DNA from: JACPLA01 sp035291905
GTDB taxonomy: Bacteria; Bacteroidota; Ignavibacteria; UBA10030
DNA: 7,600 nucleotides
Direction of reading: 5' to 3'
Assembly (NCBI GenBank): GCA_035291905.1
Contig: DATDRF010000264.1
Span: 1-7,600 of the forward strand
The notes under the pieces were generated by a model. It searched no databases, was not told the origin of the DNA, and saw only the letters and a list, made by a program, of their open reading frames with translations. The translations under genes were made by a program, and so were the position numbers. Below, piece by piece: positions 1 through 6,452 of the stretch (the stretch's first letter is position 1; every line of letters begins with the position of its first letter).

Positions 1-868
1 CACCATCGCCGCTCTCACCACGTTCTATCCCGAAGCGAAGAATGTTTTTGATTCGGAAGTACGACAGCGCCAGATAATCCGGCTCATTGCGAAAGTTCCC
101 ACGATTGCCGCGTTTTCCTACCGTCATTCAAAGGGAATGCCCTATGTCTACCCCGATAATTCCTTCACCTACGCGGGCAATTTCCTCAATATGATGTTTC
201 AGATGGGATCGACCGTCCATGAACCCCATCCTGTGCTCGAACATGCCTTGACCGTTTTGTTTATTCTCCATGCGGACCACGAGCAGAACTGCAGCGCCAA
301 TGCTATGAGGGGCGTCGGGAGTTCGCACATCGATCCTTATTCGGCATGCGCAGCCGCAGCGGCCGCATTGTGGGGCCCGCTGCACGGCGGTGCGAACGAG
401 GCCGTTCTCAGGATGTTGGACAAGATCGGCACAATCGATAACGTCGCCTCCTTTGTCAAACAAGTGAAGGACGGCAAAGGACGGCTCATGGGTTTTGGCC
501 ATCGGGTCTACAAGAACTACGATCCCAGGGCAAAAGTGATCAAGAAACTCGCCTACGAGGTTTTTGAAGTCACGGGCAGGAACCCGAAGCTTGAAATCGC
601 ACTGGAACTCGAGCGAATTGCCCTCGAAGATGATTACTTTGTGTCCCGCAAGCTCTATCCCAACGTCGATTTCTACTCCGGCCTCATCTACCAGGCAATG
701 GGATTCCCCATGGACTTCTTCCCCGTCCTGTTTGCCATACCCCGAACGGTGGGCTGGCTTTCCCAATGGGAAGAGCACATCCTCGACAGTGAGCAGAAGA
801 TCGCCCGTCCGCGGCAGCTCTACCTCGGCGAAAAGGAACGGGCGTGGAAACCGATCGACAAACGGTAA
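1..868 (+). CDS. gltA: Citrate synthase (type II, GltA-like), 5'-truncated
   Basis: Condenses oxaloacetate with acetyl-CoA to give citrate, the entry step of the TCA cycle, in the cytoplasm. Reading is open from base 2 to the TAA at 866-868, so about 288 residues of the C-terminal part are present; the start lies outside the window. Family signatures are easily read: HADHEQNCSANAMRG (from 269) with the first catalytic His; WGPLHGGANEA with the second His at 383-385; GFGHRVYKNYDPRA; and NVDFYSG, whose Asp (668-670) matches the catalytic Asp362 of the E. coli enzyme. The C-terminus KIARPRQLYLG followed by a KR ending matches the usual end of hexameric-type GltA, so the 3' end is complete. The allosteric N-terminal domain cannot be judged. 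The next gene follows after 23 bp. 2-methylcitrate synthase is a related alternative, but the NVDFYSG/KIARPRQLY style favours true citrate synthase. Confidence 0.96.
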   Translation, partial: TIAALTTFYPEAKNVFDSEVRQRQIIRLIAKVPTIAAFSYRHSKGMPYVYPDNSFTYAGNFLNMMFQMGSTVHEPHPVLEHALTVLFILHADHEQNCSANAMRGVGSSHIDPYSACAAAAAALWGPLHGGANEAVLRMLDKIGTIDNVASFVKQVKDGKGRLMGFGHRVYKNYDPRAKVIKKLAYEVFEVTGRNPKLEIALELERIALEDDYFVSRKLYPNVDFYSGLIYQAMGFPMDFFPVLFAIPRTVGWLSQWEEHILDSEQKIARPRQLYLGEKERAWKPIDKR

Positions 869-891
869 CCTAAGCATTCGCGTTCAATCCG

Positions 892-1362
892 ATGGGACGA
901 CGCCACCAAAGCCTCATACCGCTCTCCCGCGATCACCACGACGGCCTTGTGCTTTCACAACAGATCAAAACCGATCATGGCACGATGGACGGTTGGCCTG
1001 CAGACCCCGTCGGCCAGGCCCGGTTTGTCTCCCGTTTCTATGATGAGCATCTGAAAACGCATTTTGCTGCCGAGGAAGAGTCACTGTTCCCATTCGTCAC
1101 GGAGCATGTGCCGCAGGCCGCTGCCCTGGTGAAGGAACTCGTGCACGAACATAGGAAAATGGTGCAATACGCGTCACAGTTCGCCGTTATCGATTCTCCG
1201 TCGGCTTCGGCACAACTGAGCCAATTCGGCATGCTGCTGGAACAACATATCAGGAAGGAAGAACGCGAACTCTTTCCTCTTGTGGAGAAACACGCTCCAA
1301 AGGAAATACTGGAAAAAGCGGGTCAAATGATTCTGAATCACTATCCGCCACACAAGCGGTAA
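892..1362 (+). CDS. Hemerythrin-domain (HHE) protein
   Basis: A 156-residue soluble protein that is one four-helix hemerythrin-like domain, expected to hold a non-haem di-iron centre and bind O2 or related ligands. Candidate ligands in family order: His15/His16 in LSRDHHDGL; His57 and Glu61 in HFAAEEESLFP (H-x3-E); His85/His87 in VHEHRKM; His119 and Glu123 in HIRKEERELFP (H-x3-E). There is no signal peptide, membrane segment or attached signalling domain, so it is probably a cytosolic O2/NO/iron-handling protein; the exact role is unknown. ATG 892 is the first possible start, because an in-frame TAA sits at 871-873 and no GTG or TTG lies between. No good Shine-Dalgarno sequence precedes it. 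It lies 23 bp after citrate synthase and 9 bp before the glycosyltransferase, which suggests cotranscription. Confidence 0.9.
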   Translation: MGRRHQSLIPLSRDHHDGLVLSQQIKTDHGTMDGWPADPVGQARFVSRFYDEHLKTHFAAEEESLFPFVTEHVPQAAALVKELVHEHRKMVQYASQFAVIDSPSASAQLSQFGMLLEQHIRKEERELFPLVEKHAPKEILEKAGQMILNHYPPHKR

Positions 1363-1364
1363 GG
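1361..1364 (+). promoter_or_regulatory. Ribosome binding site of the GT28 glycosyltransferase
   Basis: AAGG lies 7 nt before ATG 1372 and overlaps the stop codon of the hemerythrin gene. It supports this start, which also begins directly before the conserved N-terminal Rossmann strand. Confidence 0.5.
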
Positions 1365-1371
1365 TTGCATC

Positions 1372-2532
1372 ATGGAAAACCGGTTTTTTCTCATTCTCTC
1401 TGCCACGGGGGGCGCCGGCCACACACGGGCAGCGCACGGACTCGAACAGGCCGCCGCGACATTTGAGCATCCCATCCGTGTCAAGCATTACGATTGCCTC
1501 GACTTCACCTCGAAGGCATTCAAGAAACTCTACTCCGAATCCTATCTCGCCATCGTCAACAGGGCCCCCGAGCTGTGGGGATACCTGTACACAAGATCCG
1601 AGTCAAAACCGTATGAGAAGAAGGCCTTGATGCGGCTTTTTGATGAGCTGAACTATAAGAACTATTTGAAACTCCTGAAAGAAGAACAACCCGACGTCCT
1701 TCTTTGCACACATTTCCTTCCTTACATGGCTGTTTCGGCGTCGTTGCGAAAGGCGGGGATCTTCGCACCTGTCGTTGCAGTGACAACCGATTTCGACGCC
1801 CACCAGTACTGGATCGACCCCATCGTGCATCGCTACTATGTTCATACCGAAGAATCGGCCTGGCAACTGAGGGCGAAGGGCGTCCCGGCGGAGCGGATCT
1901 CGATCAAAGGAATCCCCGTGCTTCCCCAGTTCGGACATCGGATGAAGAAGAGCGAAGCGAGGAAGAAGATTGGTATCGATGAGGATCGCCTGACCATTCT
2001 GATGGTGTGGGGAGGATTTGGCGTTGGAAAGGCCGAGGAAATGGTGAAGGAGGTCGCGGCGATGCTTCAAATCTTCCCGGAACAGCTTTTTACCCTCATG
2101 CTCGTATGCGGCAGGAATGAAAAACTCCAGCAACGAACCTCGTCGGCGGAATATTCGCACAATGTTCAGACCCGGGTCTTCGGCTTCGTCGACAACATTC
2201 ACGAGCTCATGAGTGCCGCTGACGTCCTTGTCTCAAAAGCCGGGGGACTTACTTCGGCAGAGGCCATGGCCCTGGGACTCCCGATGGTCATTGTCGATCC
2301 GATCCCGGGACAGGAGACGCGAAACGCCGAAATCATTGTGGAGCAACGCGCCGGATGGAAGGCCCTCGACATCGCGAACCTCGGCTACAAGCTCAAACGA
2401 ATCATCGAAGATCCGAAGCTGCTCGAATCGGCGCAGATCGCCGCAGCCGGTTTGGGAAAACCCAACGCTGCACACGATATTCTGCTGGATGTCTACAACC
2501 TGCTCACCAAAAAGGGATCCCATGAAAATTGA
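1372..2532 (+). CDS. MGDG synthase/UgtP-like family 28 glycosyltransferase
   Basis: A 386-residue GT-B fold enzyme of the group containing plant monogalactosyldiacylglycerol synthase and Bacillus UgtP (processive diacylglycerol glucosyltransferase), with MurG as a more distant relative. Expected role: transfer of a sugar from a UDP-sugar to diacylglycerol or a similar lipid at the cytoplasmic membrane face. Seen in sequence: ATGGAGHTRAA (11-21), the glycine-rich N-terminal loop; CTHFLP (112-117); TDFDAHQYWI (139-148), equivalent to the TD-x-x-x-H-x-W motif of this group; KGIPV (179-183); SKAGGLTSAEAMALGLP (288-304), the C-terminal nucleotide-sugar site; and PIPGQETRNA (310-319). Length is normal for UgtP-type enzymes, and there is no transmembrane segment. 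The 3' end overlaps the hydrolase gene by 11 bp. Donor sugar and acceptor cannot be read from sequence, so no gene symbol is given. MurG itself is unlikely because of the PxPGQExxN and TDxxxHxxW motifs. Confidence 0.88.
   Translation: MENRFFLILSATGGAGHTRAAHGLEQAAATFEHPIRVKHYDCLDFTSKAFKKLYSESYLAIVNRAPELWGYLYTRSESKPYEKKALMRLFDELNYKNYLKLLKEEQPDVLLCTHFLPYMAVSASLRKAGIFAPVVAVTTDFDAHQYWIDPIVHRYYVHTEESAWQLRAKGVPAERISIKGIPVLPQFGHRMKKSEARKKIGIDEDRLTILMVWGGFGVGKAEEMVKEVAAMLQIFPEQLFTLMLVCGRNEKLQQRTSSAEYSHNVQTRVFGFVDNIHELMSAADVLVSKAGGLTSAEAMALGLPMVIVDPIPGQETRNAEIIVEQRAGWKALDIANLGYKLKRIIEDPKLLESAQIAAAGLGKPNAAHDILLDVYNLLTKKGSHEN
2512..2517 (+). promoter_or_regulatory. Ribosome binding site of the alpha/beta hydrolase
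   Basis: AAGGGA ends 4 nt before ATG 2522, inside the last codons of the upstream glycosyltransferase. It helps choose ATG 2522 over the earlier in-frame ATG at 2213, which would lie deep inside the upstream gene. Confidence 0.5.
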
Positions 2533-3325
2533 ACTCAATGGCGCCAGAATCAATTACCAGGAACGCGGACTCCCCCAGGGCCTTCCCATCGTCTTCATTC
2601 ACGGTTTCCCGTTCAACAACACCATGTGGGCACATCAAATGATGGCCCTCCCCCAGGAATACAGGGCCATTTCGTTCGACGTGAGAGGTCACGGGGAGAG
2701 CGACATCGCGGACGGTCAGTACTCCATCGAGCTGTTCACGGATGACCTGATCTCCCTTCTCGATCACCTGGGCATAAGACAGGCCGTCCTCTGCGGGCTC
2801 TCCATGGGCGGGTACATTGCACTCAGGGCCGCCGAACGGCATCCCGACCGCATTCAGGCTCTCGTTCTCTGTGATACCCGAAGCGAAGCCGATTCCAATG
2901 AGGCCAAGGTTAAACGGGCATCCCAGATCAAAGCGGTGAAATCGCAGGGGGTCAAGCAATTCGCAGAGTCATTTGTCAAGGCGGTGTTTGCACAAGAGAC
3001 TTTCAAACAAAACCCGGAACTCGTTGCATCAATCCAGTCGGTCATTGAATCGACATCTCCTCTCTCCATCTGTGGAACTCTGCTCGCCCTGGCGGCAAGG
3101 ACCGACACAACGCAGGCCCTCGCTGGCATCAAGGTCCCCACACTCATCATGGTCGGCGAGCACGACGTCCTCACACCCCCCTCCGCATCGCAATCGATGC
3201 ACTCGCACATAAAGGGCTCTGAAATCCATATCGTTCCGAAGGCAGCCCACATGAGCAATATGGAAAACCCGACGTATTTCAACGACAAACTTCTGGCCTT
3301 TCTTAAGAAGATTGTCCGGACATGA
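2522..3325 (+). CDS. Alpha/beta-fold hydrolase
   Basis: A 267-residue soluble alpha/beta hydrolase with a complete catalytic set: oxyanion-hole motif HGFP (27-30), nucleophile elbow GLSMGG with Ser94, acid Asp215 in VGEHDVLTPP, and His243 in AAHMSNMENP. The strand-turn motif FDVRGHGES (52-60) is typical of the esterase / 3-oxoadipate-enol-lactonase / haloperoxidase-like branch. The nucleophile is Ser and not Asp, so it is not a haloalkane dehalogenase. The substrate is unknown; an ester or lactone is most likely. There is no signal peptide, so it should be cytoplasmic. ATG 2522 is chosen because it opens the usual MKIELNGARINYQERG first strand and has a ribosome site. The gene overlaps the lipid glycosyltransferase by 11 bp and the glycosylase by 4 bp (ATGA), so translation is probably coupled. 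A role in lipid turnover alongside the glycosyltransferase is conceivable but is only inference from position. Confidence 0.88.
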   Translation: MKIELNGARINYQERGLPQGLPIVFIHGFPFNNTMWAHQMMALPQEYRAISFDVRGHGESDIADGQYSIELFTDDLISLLDHLGIRQAVLCGLSMGGYIALRAAERHPDRIQALVLCDTRSEADSNEAKVKRASQIKAVKSQGVKQFAESFVKAVFAQETFKQNPELVASIQSVIESTSPLSICGTLLALAARTDTTQALAGIKVPTLIMVGEHDVLTPPSASQSMHSHIKGSEIHIVPKAAHMSNMENPTYFNDKLLAFLKKIVRT

Positions 3326-4014
3326 CGGATCTCGCAAGTCTACAACGCCGCATTGTTTTGTGCAAACGATGTCCCCGGCTGGTCCGATGGCGCAAGGAGG
3401 TCGCAGCAACAAAGACAAAGCGGTTCCGAGACCAGAAATACTGGGGAAAACCGGTACCCGGTTTCGGAGACCCCCGGGCGCGGCTCCTGCTTGTCGGACT
3501 CGCTCCTGCAGCACACGGGGGCAACAGGACGGGGCGCATGTTCACCGGTGACCGAAGCGGAGACTGGCTCTACCGGGCACTCCACAAGTTCGGATTTGCC
3601 AATCAAGCTCGTTCGGAATCAACCGATGACGGACTGCTCCTGACCGATTGCTACATAACTGCCGCCTGCAGGTGCGCTCCTCCCGTGAACAAACTCCTCC
3701 CGAACGAGCTCAAGAACTGCAGGCCCTTTCTGCTTCAGGAACTGACGCTGCTGACCCGGATACGGGTGGTGATCGGACTTGGGAAGATCGGTTTCGACGC
3801 GGCGCAGCAGAGCTTTGGCGAACTCGCGGGCGACCCTCTTGTTCCAAGACCGCGGTTTACCCACGGAGCGGAATATTCCATCGGGGGGAGAATCACGCTC
3901 ATGGGGTCGTTTCACCCCAGCCAGCAAAACACCTTCACCGGAAGACTCACGGAACCGATGTTCGACGACGTATTTCGAAGAGCGCGAACAATTCTCAACG
4001 GAGCAAAGACGTGA
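3322..4014 (+). CDS. Type 5 uracil-DNA glycosylase (UDGb)
   Basis: Removes uracil (in characterised relatives also other deaminated bases such as hypoxanthine) from DNA at the start of base-excision repair. The 230-residue product has the hallmark family 5 motifs: motif 1 GLAPAAHGGNRTGRMFTGD (59-77) and motif 2 FHPSQQNTFTGRLT (197-210). As in known UDGb proteins, motif 1 has Ala where other UDG families carry a catalytic Asp or Asn; an Asp in the FTGD segment (here Asp77) has been implicated in Thermus UDGB. Probable 4Fe-4S ligands are Cys14 and Cys17 (LCKRCPRL), Cys118 (RCAPPVNK) and Cys133 (KNCRPFL). The N-terminal YWGKPVPGFGDPRARLLLVGLAP block is also characteristic. The ATG overlaps the hydrolase stop as ATGA, and the 3' end overlaps the next gene's GTG start, so it sits in a translationally coupled run. 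Family assignment is firm; the substrate range is not visible. Confidence 0.94.
   Translation: MTDLASLQRRIVLCKRCPRLVRWRKEVAATKTKRFRDQKYWGKPVPGFGDPRARLLLVGLAPAAHGGNRTGRMFTGDRSGDWLYRALHKFGFANQARSESTDDGLLLTDCYITAACRCAPPVNKLLPNELKNCRPFLLQELTLLTRIRVVIGLGKIGFDAAQQSFGELAGDPLVPRPRFTHGAEYSIGGRITLMGSFHPSQQNTFTGRLTEPMFDDVFRRARTILNGAKT
4000..4003 (+). promoter_or_regulatory. Ribosome binding site deciding the GTG start at 4011
   Basis: GGAG lies 7 nt before GTG 4011, inside the end of the glycosylase gene. Together with the GTGA overlap it supports GTG 4011 as the start of the membrane glycosyltransferase, instead of an in-frame ATG at 3648 that lies inside the glycosylase. Confidence 0.55.
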
Positions 4015-6440
4015 AGTCCAAAAACATCGCACTGGCGTTCGCGGGAATATTTCTGATCCTGGGGCTCTTTCGTATCAACGATCTTTCGCTGTATACGGAC
4101 AGCACACGGTACCTCATCTGGGGACATTCCCTCTCTGAGTTCAAGGGCTTCGTAGACGACACTCAGCCGATCCACAACCGGTTTGTGATGAACGCTCCGC
4201 TGTATCCGGTTCTCCTCGTACCCGCACAATGGATATTTCCTTTTTCCGTGGAGGCGGCAAAGGTGTGGACGCTCTTGTGGGGGTGCGCGGCCGCCGCGCT
4301 CTTCTTCTTGTGGTTCCGGAAGTACTCCAGCACTGCGGTGTCGGCCTCGTTTACGCTCCTCCTCCTGTTCAATCCCCTGTTCCTCACGGTCTCCACGGAG
4401 GTTTTGTCGGAAGCACCCTTCATGGCTTTGGCGGGAATCATCTTGTTGCTCGCCGACGAGTTCTTCGGCAGCGCACCGGACAAGCGGGCCCGTATCGCAT
4501 TCCTCGTGTGCATCGCAGTAATCATGCTCCTGCGCGAAATGGGAGCCGCGTTCGTTGTGGCAGCCGTCTTCGTGTTGTTCCGACAGAAGCGCGGAAAGGA
4601 TTTCCTTCTCGCCGGTTCATTCGCGGGCACCCTGTTTCTCCTCTGGACTCTGCGCAATAGTGTCATGGTCGGTTCAGCCGAAGAAAGCCAAGCCGCCAAT
4701 GTTCAGTACATTTTCCGGCATTTCGTTACTTCCGAAGATGCATCTCTCGTCGCCGAATTCTTCACAAGGGCATGGCTCAATTTCAAAGGCTATGCCATGA
4801 CCATCGGCGGCAGAATCTTCTACCCCTTCCCTGAAACGCTGATCGTCGGGCAATCAGCGTTGTACGACGCATTCCAGACCTTCGCCAACGGTCTCCGGAT
4901 CCCCCTCTTTCTTCTCGCGGCCACCGGCGCTGTCATTGGAATCTTCCGCGACCTGCGGTCCGGAGCTTCGGGACTCTTCAGGCTGGTGAGTCTCATCGTC
5001 TCCGTCATCATCATTCTTTTTTACCCCGTGCACGACATCAGATTCTTCCTGCCGCTGCTTCCTTTTCTCTTCTTCTATCTCGCCCGGTTTTGGGATGCGG
5101 TTGTCGGTTACCTGAATCCGCCGCGGGTCAGAAACGCCGCAGGGAGCCTCCTTGTCGCCCTCCTGCTCGTTCCGAATGCGACAGCCGTCTGGGAAATCAT
5201 CCGCACGAACAATGAGTACCGGTCCGACCCAGCGCATTTCCGTGATACCTCTGGCAATCAGTCGGCCTATTTCGATCAGCCCTGGTCTCTCATCGGAGGC
5301 TGGATACGCGATCATTGTCCTGAGGATGCGGTCATCGCGAGCCCCGTCAAGGAGATTGTCCCTTTTGTCTACCCAAGGCCTGTCCTTGAAACAAGTCGTA
5401 TCCTTCCTACTCCGGTTTTTGAGAGATACCTCCGCGACTTCGAAGCCTCGTACCTTCTCACGGTGAACGCATTCGACAGTGTGGAGACGTTTCAATACCA
5501 GATGCCCGAATCGCGAAGATTGCGGTTCATACCGCTTACAGGCGTTGCGGGAACCGCGGTTTATGAGATCCATTCCGCCATTCTCGATGCAACTCAAGGT
5601 CAGACAATTCTCGCAGCTGATACGACCACAACACGGGGCTTACTGATCGAGGGAAGAAAAGCCTTGATGCGGGGACGGTATCATGATGCTCTCGGATACT
5701 TCGAACGATGCCTGAGGAAGAGCCCCTCTCAGCCGGAGATTGTCTTCCAGATCGCAGTGACCCTCAGCTTTCTTGGCGACTCGGTCGCTGCGACAACCGT
5801 GGTTGAACAGCTCTTCACGCTTCCAAGATCAACCGCCTATTTACAGAGTGTCCGTTCCGCCCTTGACATCATGCAGCAGACGCTGAAGGCAAAACGGCTC
5901 CCCAACGCATCACAGCAATCGTTTGCCCTTTTTGAAACTGCACTTGCATACTGGGGTCTTGGATACGGGGAGGCTGCCCGGTCCGTCATCAGGGATGTTG
6001 TTCGTCTGGACGCCACGAATTTCGTCGGAGCACTTTGGGGCATCCATATGGCAAAGGAGTTGGGCGATACTCTTGAATCAAACCAGTTCCTCAATCGGCT
6101 CAAGCGCATCGACCGTAGTGCACAAATCGTCGGCGATTGGGAAGAGATTAGAAGGCTGGGGGAAGCTCTCAGGAGATCTACAGGAACTCGGGAACCAGCA
6201 GGGATTCATCTTGCCCTGTCACGTGTCTATGCCAAAATAGAGCTCTTTGACGAGGCGGTCGATGAAACGTTGAGAGCGTTGAAGCTGGAACCAACGAACA
6301 TCGACGCGTGGTTGTACAAAGGTGAATTGATGGAAAAGAAAAAAGCGACGTGGGGAGCCGCTGTGGCGTACAGGCACGTGCTCAGGCTCGAGCCCCACAA
6401 CTCTTACGCTCAGGCAAAAATCGAATCGCTCAAACAATAA
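4011..6440 (+). CDS. GT-C-type membrane glycosyltransferase fused to a TPR domain
   Basis: An 809-residue fusion. Residues about 1-395 carry some 10-12 hydrophobic segments (for example 6-23, 84-103, 108-127, 133-149, 198-214, 296-312, 323-341, 344-362, 375-394). An early Asp lies in the first extramembrane loop, LYTDSTRYL (Asp30), and resembles the catalytic Asp of ArnT/PMT-type (GT39-like, GT-C) enzymes, which use polyprenyl-phosphate sugars outside the cytoplasmic membrane. Residues 396-525 form a soluble, presumably periplasmic domain of the type that follows GT-C cores. Residues 543-809 hold about six TPR-like helical pairs; the clearest are at 543-575, 637-669, 731-763 (FDEAVDETLRALKLEPTN) and 765-797 (AVAYRHVLRLEPHN). 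Sugar and acceptor are unknown. The GTG start follows a GGAG and overlaps the glycosylase stop (GTGA); the barrel-protein gene follows after 12 bp. The GT-C call rests on topology and the Asp motif, so it is moderate; the TPR call is stronger. Confidence 0.72.
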   Translation: MKSKNIALAFAGIFLILGLFRINDLSLYTDSTRYLIWGHSLSEFKGFVDDTQPIHNRFVMNAPLYPVLLVPAQWIFPFSVEAAKVWTLLWGCAAAALFFLWFRKYSSTAVSASFTLLLLFNPLFLTVSTEVLSEAPFMALAGIILLLADEFFGSAPDKRARIAFLVCIAVIMLLREMGAAFVVAAVFVLFRQKRGKDFLLAGSFAGTLFLLWTLRNSVMVGSAEESQAANVQYIFRHFVTSEDASLVAEFFTRAWLNFKGYAMTIGGRIFYPFPETLIVGQSALYDAFQTFANGLRIPLFLLAATGAVIGIFRDLRSGASGLFRLVSLIVSVIIILFYPVHDIRFFLPLLPFLFFYLARFWDAVVGYLNPPRVRNAAGSLLVALLLVPNATAVWEIIRTNNEYRSDPAHFRDTSGNQSAYFDQPWSLIGGWIRDHCPEDAVIASPVKEIVPFVYPRPVLETSRILPTPVFERYLRDFEASYLLTVNAFDSVETFQYQMPESRRLRFIPLTGVAGTAVYEIHSAILDATQGQTILAADTTTTRGLLIEGRKALMRGRYHDALGYFERCLRKSPSQPEIVFQIAVTLSFLGDSVAATTVVEQLFTLPRSTAYLQSVRSALDIMQQTLKAKRLPNASQQSFALFETALAYWGLGYGEAARSVIRDVVRLDATNFVGALWGIHMAKELGDTLESNQFLNRLKRIDRSAQIVGDWEEIRRLGEALRRSTGTREPAGIHLALSRVYAKIELFDEAVDETLRALKLEPTNIDAWLYKGELMEKKKATWGAAVAYRHVLRLEPHNSYAQAKIESLKQ

Positions 6441-6444
6441 AGGA
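6439..6444 (+). promoter_or_regulatory. Ribosome binding site deciding the GTG start at 6453
   Basis: AAAGGA ends 8 nt before GTG 6453 and overlaps the stop of the preceding gene. It supports a GTG start that gives a standard signal peptide beginning with Lys-Lys-Arg. Confidence 0.55.
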
Positions 6445-6452
6445 ATCGCCTT

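Noticed and set aside
128..877. A 249-codon open frame on the - strand opposite citrate synthase.
   Set aside because: The + strand frame has unambiguous citrate synthase motifs throughout. The antisense product has no recognisable fold or motif, and such frames are expected opposite codon-biased genes.
869..891. A promoter or terminator between citrate synthase and the hemerythrin gene.
   Set aside because: The gap is only 23 bp, with no stem-loop plus T-run and no convincing -35/-10 pair.
2213..2521. A 5' extension of the hydrolase frame to an ATG at 2213.
   Set aside because: It lies entirely inside the glycosyltransferase C-terminal domain, and its translation is Arg/Ser-rich and low complexity. 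ATG 2522 has a ribosome site and starts the conserved first strand.
3648..4010. A 5' extension of the GT-C/TPR frame to an ATG at 3648.
   Set aside because: It would overlap most of the glycosylase C-terminal half. The extension reads like out-of-frame sequence, and GTG 4011 with GGAG and a hydrophobic first segment is the sensible start.
4854..5597. A 247-codon open frame on the - strand opposite the membrane glycosyltransferase.
   Set aside because: The product is highly charged and reads as the complement of the hydrophobic coding strand. It has no motif or plausible ribosome site.
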